Positions 1-10,534 of a stretch of 64,000 bases of DNA are shown piece after piece. The position numbers and the translations under genes were made by a program. The DNA lies in assembly GCA_016713765.1 (NCBI GenBank), contig JADJON010000003.1:682001-746000 (forward strand), given 5' to 3'. The notes beneath the pieces are model-generated. The model was not told the origin of the DNA. It ran no database searches and was given only the letters and a program-made list of their open reading frames with translations. This DNA comes from Bacteroidota bacterium (GTDB lineage Bacteria > Bacteroidota > Bacteroidia > AKYH767-A > 2013-40CM-41-45). Every line of letters starts with the position of its first letter. Position 1 is the stretch's first letter.

Positions 1-68
1 AATTTTCCGCGCTTGAGCAGGCGGGCGGCCCGACTGATATCCGTACCCACCGAACAGGACAACGACAT
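1..68 (-). CDS. Probable threonylcarbamoyl-AMP synthase, N-terminal fragment
   Basis: Only the first 22 codons lie in the window, and the gene runs off the left edge. The reading starts at an ATG at 68 and gives a short peptide containing VGTDISRAARLLKRGK. This resembles the start of TsaC/Sua5 proteins, where a GTDI..AA.LLK segment precedes the substrate-binding core. Such enzymes make the threonylcarbamoyl-AMP used for the t6A modification of tRNA. A perfect TAACTTTG box ends four bases before the ATG, which supports a gene starting here. The identification rests on very few residues and could be wrong; that a gene starts here is more certain than its name. Confidence 0.45.
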   Translation of the reverse strand, partial: MSLSCSVGTDISRAARLLKRGK

Positions 69-72
69 GCCA

Positions 73-80
73 CAAAGTTA
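73..80 (-). promoter_or_regulatory. Bacteroidota -7 promoter box TAACTTTG
   Basis: This is an exact match to the TAnnTTTG consensus of the Bacteroidota primary sigma factor, read on the minus strand. Only four bases separate it from the ATG at 68, so the transcript of the left-edge gene would be leaderless or nearly so. No convincing TTTG -33 element is seen about 20 bases upstream; that stretch is AT-rich. Confidence 0.5.
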
Positions 81-174
81 CGGGCATTTTTGAAAAATAA
101 TAGTATTACTATCTTATAATAGATTAAACCTATCATTTTCAAATTTTTCGACCAGGCCTCCTGCATGGAAGTGA

Positions 175-3870
<3,696 letters not shown>

Positions 3871-3907
3871 AATCGTTCAGGTTCCTTCCGCTCCGCGACC
3901 CCAGGAG

Positions 3908-3942
3908 AAAAAAAAATCCCTCCTGCGCTAGTCAGAAGGGAT
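3908..3942 (-). terminator. Intrinsic terminator of the metH SAM riboswitch
   Basis: On the minus strand ATCCCT (3942-3937) pairs with AGGGAT (3921-3916) and is followed directly by a run of T (A on the plus strand at 3908-3916). It lies between the aptamer and the metH start, as expected of the OFF-state expression platform. A competing longer helix forms from AGTCAGAA at 3980-3973 and TTCTGACT at 3937-3930, extended by GATCGT/ACGATC. This helix would take up one terminator arm and act as antiterminator. Confidence 0.75.
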
Positions 3943-3978
3943 CGTATGGCGATTTCGATTGGGCAACGATCATTCTGA

Positions 3979-4098
3979 CTTATCTCTCTCCACCAAATGG
4001 CGGAGTGCGAGGTGGCACCTTATTCTATTGTTTTTCAACAATTTAGAACCGGTTGCCAAGGCTTCACAGGGCGCAATCCCTCAGCCTTTCTGGATAAG
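3979..4098 (-). promoter_or_regulatory. SAM-I (S-box) riboswitch aptamer upstream of metH
   Basis: Read on the minus strand, the P1 arms CTTATC (4098 downward) and GATAAG (ending at 3979) close the structure. Between them are the S-box hallmarks in order: AGAAAGGCTGAGGGA, GCCCT, GAAGCC, GGCAACC, and, after a variable hairpin, GGTGCCACCT. These match the conserved core of the SAM-I family rather than the cobalamin riboswitch that might have been expected for metH. A small CTCGTC-TTTC-GACGAG hairpin (4103-4118) precedes P1. Together with the terminator (3908-3942) and promoter box (4140-4147) it fills most of the 370-base gap 3871-4240. Confidence 0.93.
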
Positions 4099-4139
4099 CC
4101 GTCTCGTCGAAAGACGAGAGGAGGTGGAAAGAACTGGTG

Positions 4140-4147
4140 CAAAGATA
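4140..4147 (-). promoter_or_regulatory. Promoter box TATCTTTG of the metH leader
   Basis: This is a perfect TAnnTTTG -7 box on the minus strand, with a TTTT stretch about 19 bases further upstream standing in for the -33 element. Transcription would begin near 4133, so the leader contains the small hairpin, the SAM-I aptamer and the terminator before metH. Confidence 0.65.
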
Positions 4148-4187
4148 ACGAATTTGCTTTCGTCTAAAAGTGACTCGCATAAATACT

Positions 4188-4222
4188 TAAAAACACGAAA
4201 GCCTCCCCGAAGGAAGGCTTTC
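4188..4222 (-). terminator. Terminator after the GEVED T9SS cargo gene
   Basis: GAAAGCC and GGCTTTC arms (4222-4216 and 4203-4197 on the minus strand) flank a short loop and are followed by GTGTTTTT. It lies just after the stop at 4241 and separates this gene from the metH promoter downstream. Confidence 0.75.
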
Positions 4223-4240
4223 ATGTGATGATCATTGGGA

Positions 4241-5854
4241 TTAACGCTGCAACACGATCGGCTTGGTGATCGAGCCGTTCGGAGTTTCCACTTTTACGAA
4301 GTAGATACCGTTGTTGTAAGCACCCAGGTCGAGCTGGAGGCTGACGAGGTTATCGTTGTTGAGCATTTGCAACTGGCGGCCCATGCCGTCGAACAGACGA
4401 ACCGTGCACTGACCCTTCATGTTCGGGAAGAACACGTTGAGCAGTCCATTGGTGGGGTTCGGGTAGAGCACCGAGCCGTTGAGTTCCGGCGCGATGGTAC
4501 CGACATTGAAGTCGAGGCCGATCAGGTAGTCTTCCGTTTCACCGGAACCGAAGGTCAGGCAGGAGCTGGTAGCGTCGTTGGTATTGTTCACCAGGCGGGA
4601 ACGCACACGCATGATCGCGGGGCCCTGGGTGGCGCCGCCCGGAATGGTCCAGTTCACTGTGTTGGGAGTGCCGGCGATAGAGGTCGTGCAAACCTGTACC
4701 CACTCGTCCGCAGCGAGGTCGCCGTTGGCGTTGAAGTCGATCCAGATCGAGATGATGTTGTCGTCGTTGGTGGTGACGCTGAAATCGTACGCATTGCCGC
4801 GTACCAGCTCCGCGGTAGTCGATGCTGTCACCGGCCAGTAGGTGTACGCCACACCGGTCTGCTGGTCACAACCGGAGCTGTTGTTCAGCGAGGTGCCGGT
4901 GATGGTGACGTTGTCGATCTCGGAGTTCACACCCAGACAATCCACGCCTCCATGGTCACCTGGGCAGGGACAGAGGTAAGCGGGCTTGTTATCGACCATG
5001 ATGGAACCGGAAGGCGTGGTGCTGCCGGAGCAGGTAACCAGGCACTGGTAGTAGGTCATGGACGACTGGTTGGTGTCGAGCGAGGAGGCGGTGGCACCGG
5101 GAATATCGGTCCAGGTGCTGCCGTCCGGCGAGTTCTGCCACTGATAGGTGATGCCGATGCCGTTGTCGTTGCCGACAAGTTCGAGCAGGAAGTTCTCGTT
5201 GGCACAGACCAGCACCGAAGACGACGTGGCGTCTCCGGCCACCGGAGGCGCGGTGCAGTTCGGGTAGCTGATGACTTCGACATTGTCGAGTGCCCACCAC
5301 CAGTCCCAGGAACCGGTCCAGGTGAAGCGCACTTGAAGCGCGGTCGCGGTGCCGATGAGGCTGCTGATATCGTAGCTTGAATGGACCGCCGGATTCGGGT
5401 AGCCAAGATCCACACTGTCTAACACTAAGGTCGTCCAGGTCGCGCCGCCATCGGTCGAATATTCGATGTGACGAGCGGAGCCGCCTTGTCCCGGGCCAAG
5501 GAGCGATCGGTACTGCTCGTCCACTTCGATGAAGAGCGAGATCGTAGCCGTACTGATGTCGATGCTCGGCGTGGTGAGGCTGGCGAGTTCGTCGATACCG
5601 TCGTCTGTGCTGCCCTGGTCGGAATCGAAGATGGCAAAGTTGGCATCAAAGCCGGCGCCGGTGATGGCACGGGCAAACGGATTGTTGAATTCCCAGGCGA
5701 GTGCGGGCACGTTACCCAGACTGTCGTTCGTCCAGCCTGCCGGCAGACTTTGGGAAGCAAAGTCCTCTGTAAAGAGAACCGTTTGTGCACTTGCTCCGAA
5801 CGGCAGAGCCGCCAAAGCAAACGCAGCGATCGTGTTGCGTAGTTGTTTGATCAT
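4241..5854 (-). CDS. Secreted T9SS cargo protein with GEVED domain
   Basis: The 537-residue protein begins with a signal peptide (MIKQLRN, then a hydrophobic stretch ending GASAQ). It then has an N-terminal segment like the cleaved-adhesin/choice-of-anchor domains (TEDFASQSLPAGW, around residues 28-40). A middle region rich in Cys, Ser and Thr looks like an Ig-like fold. A GEVED-type domain ends near GSGETEDYLIGLDF. The last 75 or so residues form a type A sorting domain (LYPNPTNG ... GIYFVKVETPNGS ... KPIVLQR). Such proteins cross the outer membrane through SprA, and the sorting domain is removed or anchored to the surface. No catalytic motif is seen, so an adhesive or structural role is only a guess. 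It is monocistronic with its own terminator. Confidence 0.88.
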   Translation of the reverse strand: MIKQLRNTIAAFALAALPFGASAQTVLFTEDFASQSLPAGWTNDSLGNVPALAWEFNNPFARAITGAGFDANFAIFDSDQGSTDDGIDELASLTTPSIDISTATISLFIEVDEQYRSLLGPGQGGSARHIEYSTDGGATWTTLVLDSVDLGYPNPAVHSSYDISSLIGTATALQVRFTWTGSWDWWWALDNVEVISYPNCTAPPVAGDATSSSVLVCANENFLLELVGNDNGIGITYQWQNSPDGSTWTDIPGATASSLDTNQSSMTYYQCLVTCSGSTTPSGSIMVDNKPAYLCPCPGDHGGVDCLGVNSEIDNVTITGTSLNNSSGCDQQTGVAYTYWPVTASTTAELVRGNAYDFSVTTNDDNIISIWIDFNANGDLAADEWVQVCTTSIAGTPNTVNWTIPGGATQGPAIMRVRSRLVNNTNDATSSCLTFGSGETEDYLIGLDFNVGTIAPELNGSVLYPNPTNGLLNVFFPNMKGQCTVRLFDGMGRQLQMLNNDNLVSLQLDLGAYNNGIYFVKVETPNGSITKPIVLQR

Positions 5855-6011
5855 CGGTTGGTGGTTTTAGGTGTGTATCGGTTAAAAGGGATGCCTCCGG
5901 GTTGGTGCCGGGGGTTGACCGAAGTTAGATAAAAAATGTATCCGGAGAAAAGAGCGGAAGGGGCAGGCCGGTATCCGGTTTTGGTCTTTCGGGGAAAAAC
6001 GGCCGAAAAAA

Positions 6012-7034
6012 CTACTCCTCCAGTCGCTGAATCGTGGGCCGGTAAAGTTGGTGCACTTCGGTGTGCCGGCCTTTGCGGCGGGCCTTTTGCTCGGCCAGCG
6101 GGAGGTGGACTTCGTCGCGGCATTCGACGGAGCAGCATTGTTCCATCTTCGCGGCGCATTCGGAACACTGGATAAAAAGCACGTGACAGGCTTCGTTGGC
6201 GCAGTTCACGTGGGTGTCGGCGGGCTTTCCGCACTGGTGACAATGCGCGATGACATCGTCGGAGATCCGCTCGCCCATGCGTTCGTCGAAGACGAAATTC
6301 TTTCCGATGAAACGGTTCTCCAAACCCTCCGCCCTCACCTGCCGGGTGTAGTCGATGATCCCGCCGTGCAGTTGATTCACGTCTTCGAAACCATGATGCC
6401 TTAAAAAAGCGCTGGCTTTCTCACACCGTACACCGCCGGTGCAATACAACAACACTTTGCTTTGCTCCTTGCCTTTCAGGCTATCGAGTACGAGCGGCAG
6501 TTCTTCGCGGAAGGTGACGACGTCCGGACAAAGGGCGCCGGGAAAGCGGCCCACTTCGCTCTCGTAACAATTGCGCATGTCGACCACGATGGTATCGGGT
6601 TGCGCCAGTGCGTCATTCCAGGATTTCGCGTCGAGGTGACGACCGACGTTCGTCGTGTCGAATGCGTCATCATCGAGGCCGTCGGCCACGATCTTTTTCT
6701 TCACCTTGACGATCAGCTTGAGAAAAGACTTTCCGTCATCCTCCACGGCGATCTTGAACGGGATTTGTTCGAAGCCGGGGCAGGCATCGATCCAGGCACG
6801 GAATTCGTCGAGACGCGCGGCCGGTAACGACAACTGTGCATTCACTCCCTCCTTCGCCAAATAGATCCGACCACGAATCCCCATGCCCGGCCATTCGGTG
6901 AACAGCCGCTGGCGCAGCGCGGAAGGATCGTCGATGTTGACATACCGGTAAAATGACAGCGTAGTACGCGGTTGATTCTCCGCTTCCAACTGCCGGATCA
7001 GGGTGTCGCGATCGAAGGTGTTATAACCTTGCAT
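6012..7034 (-). CDS. trhO: tRNA uridine(34) 5-hydroxylase (rhodanese family)
   Basis: Members of the YceA/TrhO family hydroxylate the wobble uridine of certain tRNAs using oxygen. The 340-residue product has the family's N-terminal ferredoxin-like part (FYRYVNIDD, GIRGRIYLAKEGVNAQ). The rhodanese domain that follows has the active-site loop YCTGGVRCEKA, with the reactive cysteine near residue 198. The C-terminus is cysteine-rich (CHQCGKP ... CANEACH ... CSECAAKMEQCC), probably a metal site. The gene stands alone with a perfect promoter (TTTG-N20-TACCTTTG) ending seven bases before the ATG, which both fixes the start and implies a nearly leaderless mRNA. Confidence 0.92.
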   Translation of the reverse strand: MQGYNTFDRDTLIRQLEAENQPRTTLSFYRYVNIDDPSALRQRLFTEWPGMGIRGRIYLAKEGVNAQLSLPAARLDEFRAWIDACPGFEQIPFKIAVEDDGKSFLKLIVKVKKKIVADGLDDDAFDTTNVGRHLDAKSWNDALAQPDTIVVDMRNCYESEVGRFPGALCPDVVTFREELPLVLDSLKGKEQSKVLLYCTGGVRCEKASAFLRHHGFEDVNQLHGGIIDYTRQVRAEGLENRFIGKNFVFDERMGERISDDVIAHCHQCGKPADTHVNCANEACHVLFIQCSECAAKMEQCCSVECRDEVHLPLAEQKARRKGRHTEVHQLYRPTIQRLEE

Positions 7035-7041
7035 GGGGCTG

Positions 7042-7073
7042 CAAAGGTACGGAACTAAAAAAGGTGTGTCAAA
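7042..7073 (-). promoter_or_regulatory. Consensus promoter of trhO
   Basis: On the minus strand TTTG (7073-7070) is followed after exactly 20 bases by TACCTTTG (7049-7042). Both elements match the Bacteroidota consensus, making this one of the clearest promoters in the window. The ATG of trhO follows after seven bases. Confidence 0.8.
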
Positions 7074-7125
7074 GACGCCTTTTTATGATAAAAATCAAAT
7101 TTCTAAGATCGAATTGAGGGCGGCG

Positions 7126-7350
7126 CTATTTTTTCCGGGATTTCATCCAGGAGTAAATCCCGATGGCGCCCATGAGATAGGGAACGGCCATGAGGTACAG
7201 AATGCCCTGGTTCAGCCCTTTTCCGACCTTGTTGGTACCCTGCTCACGATTGGTTTCCACATTTCGCTTGCACATGGCGCATTGCGCGGACACATCGGAT
7301 GACGCGAGGAGCAGAAAGATGGCGAAGAAGGGTACTGCGAGGCGTTTCAT
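7126..7350 (-). CDS. Small CxxC membrane protein of the oxidase operon
   Basis: The product has 74 residues: a signal peptide (MKRLAVPFFAIFLLLASS..SAQ), a CAMC pair right after the predicted cleavage site, a polar linker, and one membrane helix (GILYLMAVPYLMGAIGIY) ending in SWMKSRKK. The mature protein would therefore display a CxxC pair outside the inner membrane on a single anchor. It is the last gene of the cytochrome oxidase operon, three bases after the DUF420 gene. Its position beside SCO suggests a part in copper or thiol handling during oxidase assembly, but this is inferred only from context. I recognise no named family. Confidence 0.8.
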   Translation of the reverse strand: MKRLAVPFFAIFLLLASSDVSAQCAMCKRNVETNREQGTNKVGKGLNQGILYLMAVPYLMGAIGIYSWMKSRKK

Positions 7351-7353
7351 GGT

Positions 7354-7902
7354 TCAGAAACGATAATGGGGCGCGATCATCAGGTAGACAATCACACCAG
7401 TGAAGGTTACATACAACCAGACCGGATACGACCAGCGGACGATTTTCCGATGACGATCAACCTGGTTGGTCAATCCGCGATACAAAGATAGCAAAACGAG
7501 CGGGAGGACAATGGCCGCCAGGAGGATGTGGGTAGCAAGAATGACGAGGTATACGGGCCGCAGTGGATCATCGGCCGGAAAGCGCGTTTCTTCCACGAAG
7601 TAATGGAAGGTCACGTAAGAAGCCAGGAAAATGACCGATAAAGCCGAGGCCAGCAGGTTCAGCCGGCGATGCATCGGAATGTTGCGCTTTCGGATAAACC
7701 AGAGGGATGCCAACAAGAGGAAAAAGCAAGTGCCGTTGATGATCGCATTGAACGCCGGCAGTTGTTCGACCCAGGCCGGATGATCGGGTACTTTCGGAAG
7801 TCGACCGAGTACGGCTACCAGGGCAAAGACGACCACCGAGAATATCCCGATGATCCAATAGACCGGGCGATCGTTGGCCTTGTTGAGAGAAGTTGAATGC
7901 AT
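7354..7902 (-). CDS. DUF420 membrane protein, CtaM-like oxidase assembly factor
   Basis: This 182-residue protein has about five hydrophobic segments (IIGIFSVVVFALVAVLG, NAIINGTCFFLLLASLWFI, LLASALSVIFLASYVTFHYF, ILATHILLAAIVLPLVLLSLY, YPVWLYVTFTGVIVYLM). The histidines of YVTFHYFVEE and LATHILLA match those typical of DUF420. Bacillus CtaM (YozB), of the same family, is needed for a working heme-copper oxidase, and DUF420 genes often lie beside oxidase genes. Here it sits between SCO and the small CxxC protein. The exact role is inferred from family and context. Confidence 0.85.
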   Translation of the reverse strand: MHSTSLNKANDRPVYWIIGIFSVVVFALVAVLGRLPKVPDHPAWVEQLPAFNAIINGTCFFLLLASLWFIRKRNIPMHRRLNLLASALSVIFLASYVTFHYFVEETRFPADDPLRPVYLVILATHILLAAIVLPLVLLSLYRGLTNQVDRHRKIVRWSYPVWLYVTFTGVIVYLMIAPHYRF

Positions 7903-7956
7903 GGCAGAAGTCGGTGACTGGAGAACAATCGGATCGGTCCGATGTTCGCGTGCGGC

Positions 7957-8610
7957 TTACTTTTCCTCGACGTACTCGTGCAGGAGCACCTTCATTTCGG
8001 CGATAAGGGTATCGACCGCGTAAGGGTCCATGCCGTCGTACAAGCCGCGAATGCGTTTCTCCTTATCGATGAGGATGAGCTGATCGGAATGGAAGAAATC
8101 TTCGGCTGTCTTACCGGAAGCCGCCGGCACGAGGTAGGATTCTCGGGCCAGGGTATAGATTGAATCCTTGTTACCGGTCAGGAACCACCAGAAGGAATTG
8201 TCGGCGTACATCTTCTCGGCGTAGGCTTTCAGGGCAGGAACCGAGTCCTGTTCGGGGTCAACGGTATAGGACACCATCCGCACGTCGTTGCTTCCCTTGA
8301 ATTCCTGCTGCACTTTCCGGAAGTTTTCGTTCATCTTAGGACAGATGGTGGGACAAGTGGCGAAAAAGAAATTGGCGACGTAGATCTTGCCGGTGAGATC
8401 AGCCTGTGTAATGACCTTTCCCTCCTGATTGGTGAGGGAAAAATCGGCAATCGTATGGTAAATGGTATCGCCGTTGGCGGCAACATCGGCAGGACCTATG
8501 ACGGGCAGCCGTTTCAAGTGGTTTTCCCCGCGCGAGATAATCAGCCAAAAGGCGACGGGGAAGGCAAGGATGATAAGCGGGACGGCCAGCCGCTTCCAAC
8601 GGGCAGCCAT
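7957..8610 (-). CDS. SCO1/SenC copper chaperone
   Basis: SCO proteins deliver copper to the CuA site of cytochrome oxidase subunit II. The 217-residue reading has one N-terminal membrane anchor (LAVPLIILAFPVAFWLII) and then a thioredoxin-like domain. That domain has the copper-binding CPTIC near residue 88 and the conserved histidine of FFHSDQ near 174. The reading frame is open for 36 more codons upstream, but these would run into the subunit IV gene. The ATG at 8610 leaves a five-base gap and starts directly before the membrane anchor, so I chose it. The gene is in the middle of the oxidase operon. Confidence 0.92.
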   Translation of the reverse strand: MAARWKRLAVPLIILAFPVAFWLIISRGENHLKRLPVIGPADVAANGDTIYHTIADFSLTNQEGKVITQADLTGKIYVANFFFATCPTICPKMNENFRKVQQEFKGSNDVRMVSYTVDPEQDSVPALKAYAEKMYADNSFWWFLTGNKDSIYTLARESYLVPAASGKTAEDFFHSDQLILIDKEKRIRGLYDGMDPYAVDTLIAEMKVLLHEYVEEK

Positions 8611-8615
8611 GGCGG

Positions 8616-8966
8616 TCAGTATCCGACGGATGTACCTGCCATACTGAGCGCGGAGCCTTCGTAGAGGGCGATGAAGATCAGGTACACGATCAGGATGAAC
8701 GGCAGCAACACCGACCACTGGAACGGCATCACCTCGAACTTCATGTGCATGAAGTAGCCGACGATGTAGTATGACTTAACGATCGTCAGGGCGATGAAGA
8801 TGTACATCAGGATCGTCGGTGAGATCGAGGTGAACGCGATGCCGACTTCGAAGATGGTCACGCCAAGCAGGATCCAGAATACTTTCCAGATCACTTTGGT
8901 ATTCAAGGCAGAGTGCGCCTTGTCTTCGCTGGCGTGGGAGATGACTTCGTGATGGATATCAGACAT
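8616..8966 (-). CDS. Cytochrome c oxidase subunit IV
   Basis: This is a 116-residue inner-membrane protein with three hydrophobic helices (VFWILLGVTIFEVGIAF, ILMYIFIALTIVKSYYIVGYFMHM, FILIVYLIFIALY). It has the MHMKFE segment usual for the bacterial subunit IV family. It lies between subunit III and SCO in the operon, as in many Bacteroidota. Its likely role is to stabilise the oxidase; it carries no redox centre. The N-terminus is histidine-rich and soluble (MSDIHHEVISHASEDKAHS). Confidence 0.9.
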   Translation of the reverse strand: MSDIHHEVISHASEDKAHSALNTKVIWKVFWILLGVTIFEVGIAFTSISPTILMYIFIALTIVKSYYIVGYFMHMKFEVMPFQWSVLLPFILIVYLIFIALYEGSALSMAGTSVGY

Positions 8967-8992
8967 GGTGATGCGTATGCGGAGTTAGACGA

Positions 8993-9805
8993 TCAGACGA
9001 GGTAGAAGAAGGTAAACACGAAGACCCAGACCAGGTCGACGAAGTGCCAGTAGAGACCTACTTTTTCGACCAGTTCATAGTCCTTTTTCTTTTCGCAGAA
9101 ATTCTGGTAGACCAGCGCGAGCACGATGATGTTAAGCACCACGCCGCTGAATACGTGGAAACCGTGGAAGCCGGTGATGAAGAAGAAGAAATTGGCGAAG
9201 AGGGGTGTACGGCCGTATTCATTCTCCTTCAGGTTCGCGCCCTGGATATTGCGAACCGCCGTTGACATGAGTTCCTGGGCTTCGGCGCCTTCCACTTTCG
9301 AATGGTCGTGGAAGATCAGCGTGCCCGGTTCCAGATCATCGGTACGGGCAAAACGGCCGTCGGCGAGGATGAAAGAACCTTTTTCAGAACCGTGAATGAA
9401 GTGATACCATTCCCATGCCTGAGAGCCAAGGAACATGAAGCCACCGATAATGGTCAGCCACAACCAGCGGATCACACCGTTCTTTTTCAGACTGTGTCCG
9501 GCGTCAACGGCGAGCACCATGGTCACGGAAGACATGATCAGGATGAAGGTCATCAGACCGACGTACGCCAGAGGCACGTGCCCATGGATGAACGGGAAGT
9601 GCGTGAATACGTCGCCCGGCTTCGGCCAGATCTCCGTGAAGCGGTGACGCATATAACCATATGCGATCAGAAGACTGGAAAACGTGAAGGCGTCGGATAC
9701 GAGGAAGAACCACATGAACATCTTCCCCCAGCTTACCTGGAAAGGTGAGCGACCGCCTCCCCAGACGGACTGTCCGGATTCGGCTACGGCAGCGTGATTG
9801 GCCAT
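8993..9805 (-). CDS. Cytochrome c oxidase subunit III (second copy)
   Basis: The 270-residue membrane protein belongs to the heme-copper oxidase subunit III family. Helices include KMFMWFFLVSDAFTFSSLLIAYGYM, VGLMTFILIMSSVTMVLAV and the conserved ITGFHGFHVFSGVVLNIIVL. It ends in the signature YWHFVDLVWVFVFTFFYLV. The middle contains an extra soluble loop (about residues 140-190, with SKVEGAEAQ). It follows another subunit III gene in tandem, a common arrangement in this phylum, where both parts may be needed in one oxidase. Subunit III helps proton supply and stability but has no metal centre. Confidence 0.93.
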   Translation of the reverse strand: MANHAAVAESGQSVWGGGRSPFQVSWGKMFMWFFLVSDAFTFSSLLIAYGYMRHRFTEIWPKPGDVFTHFPFIHGHVPLAYVGLMTFILIMSSVTMVLAVDAGHSLKKNGVIRWLWLTIIGGFMFLGSQAWEWYHFIHGSEKGSFILADGRFARTDDLEPGTLIFHDHSKVEGAEAQELMSTAVRNIQGANLKENEYGRTPLFANFFFFITGFHGFHVFSGVVLNIIVLALVYQNFCEKKKDYELVEKVGLYWHFVDLVWVFVFTFFYLV

Positions 9806-9870
9806 TTATTTCGCTGAATTATGAGTTTTCGGTGTCGTTGTACTCCGGGAAAGCCCCAAAGTTGCTTTTT

Positions 9871-10530
9871 TTAGCGGACGTAAAGTAAAAAGAAAAACAG
9901 GTACAGCCACAAGCCTGAAAGGAAGTGCCAGTATAGTGCGCACATCCTCACGCCATTATGCTTTTCAACCGTGTATTTCTTTCGATTTGCGCGCCAAATT
10001 ACAATAAATAGGGCGATCATACCGCCCAAGAGGTGAACAATATGTAGGCCGGTAATGACATAGAGAAACGAACCGGCTACATTACCGGCGTCGCCAGCCT
10101 GTTCAAAGGTTTCCTTTCCGGAAGGGACGTAAACGATGTCGGTGGTCTTGATGTCTTTGATCCGGCCGGTGAGCGCGATACCCTGGGAGAAAAGCTCGGT
10201 CCAGGCGATGTACTGAACCAAGACGAAGCCGATACCCAGCAGGAGTGTCAGCCACAGGGCGGTGACCAGGTTTTTTTGGTTACCCTTTTCGGCCGACTTG
10301 ACCGCCCATTGCATCGGCACGCTGCTGGCAAGAATGACCAGGGTACTGATGATAAACGTATTCGGGAGAGCGAACTGCACCCATTTGCCGTCTCCCATCC
10401 GCACGATGTAAGCGGAGGTCAGGCCGGCGAAGAGCATGACGATGCTGATGATGCCGAACCACATCAGTCCGCGCTGCGCTTTCACCTTATCGAATCCGGA
10501 CTGTTCTGTGCTTGCCGTCATGGTAGTCAT
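9871..10530 (-). CDS. Cytochrome c oxidase subunit III (first copy)
   Basis: The 219-residue protein has five predicted helices, the conserved FLYVITGLHIVHLLGGMIAL and the family's end signature ALYWHFLSGLWLYLFFFLLY. It is shorter than its neighbour at 8993-9805 and shares the ITG.H..H and YWHF motifs with it, so the two are paralogues rather than pieces of one broken gene. It starts four bases after the heme O synthase gene, within one operon. Confidence 0.92.
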   Translation of the reverse strand: MTTMTASTEQSGFDKVKAQRGLMWFGIISIVMLFAGLTSAYIVRMGDGKWVQFALPNTFIISTLVILASSVPMQWAVKSAEKGNQKNLVTALWLTLLLGIGFVLVQYIAWTELFSQGIALTGRIKDIKTTDIVYVPSGKETFEQAGDAGNVAGSFLYVITGLHIVHLLGGMIALFIVIWRANRKKYTVEKHNGVRMCALYWHFLSGLWLYLFFFLLYVR

Positions 10531-10534
10531 GGTA

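Noticed and set aside
3979..4098. A cobalamin riboswitch before metH
   Set aside because: The conserved B12-box is absent, while all SAM-I core elements are present in order.
4235..5380. A 381-codon plus-strand frame opposite the GEVED cargo gene
   Set aside because: The reverse strand has a signal peptide, domain motifs and sorting end, while this frame has a Val/Gly/Asp-rich composition without motifs.
5851..6243. A 130-codon minus-strand frame overlapping the trhO 3' end
   Set aside because: It overlaps a confident gene in another frame, is rich in Arg and Pro, and has no promoter or homologue-like motif.
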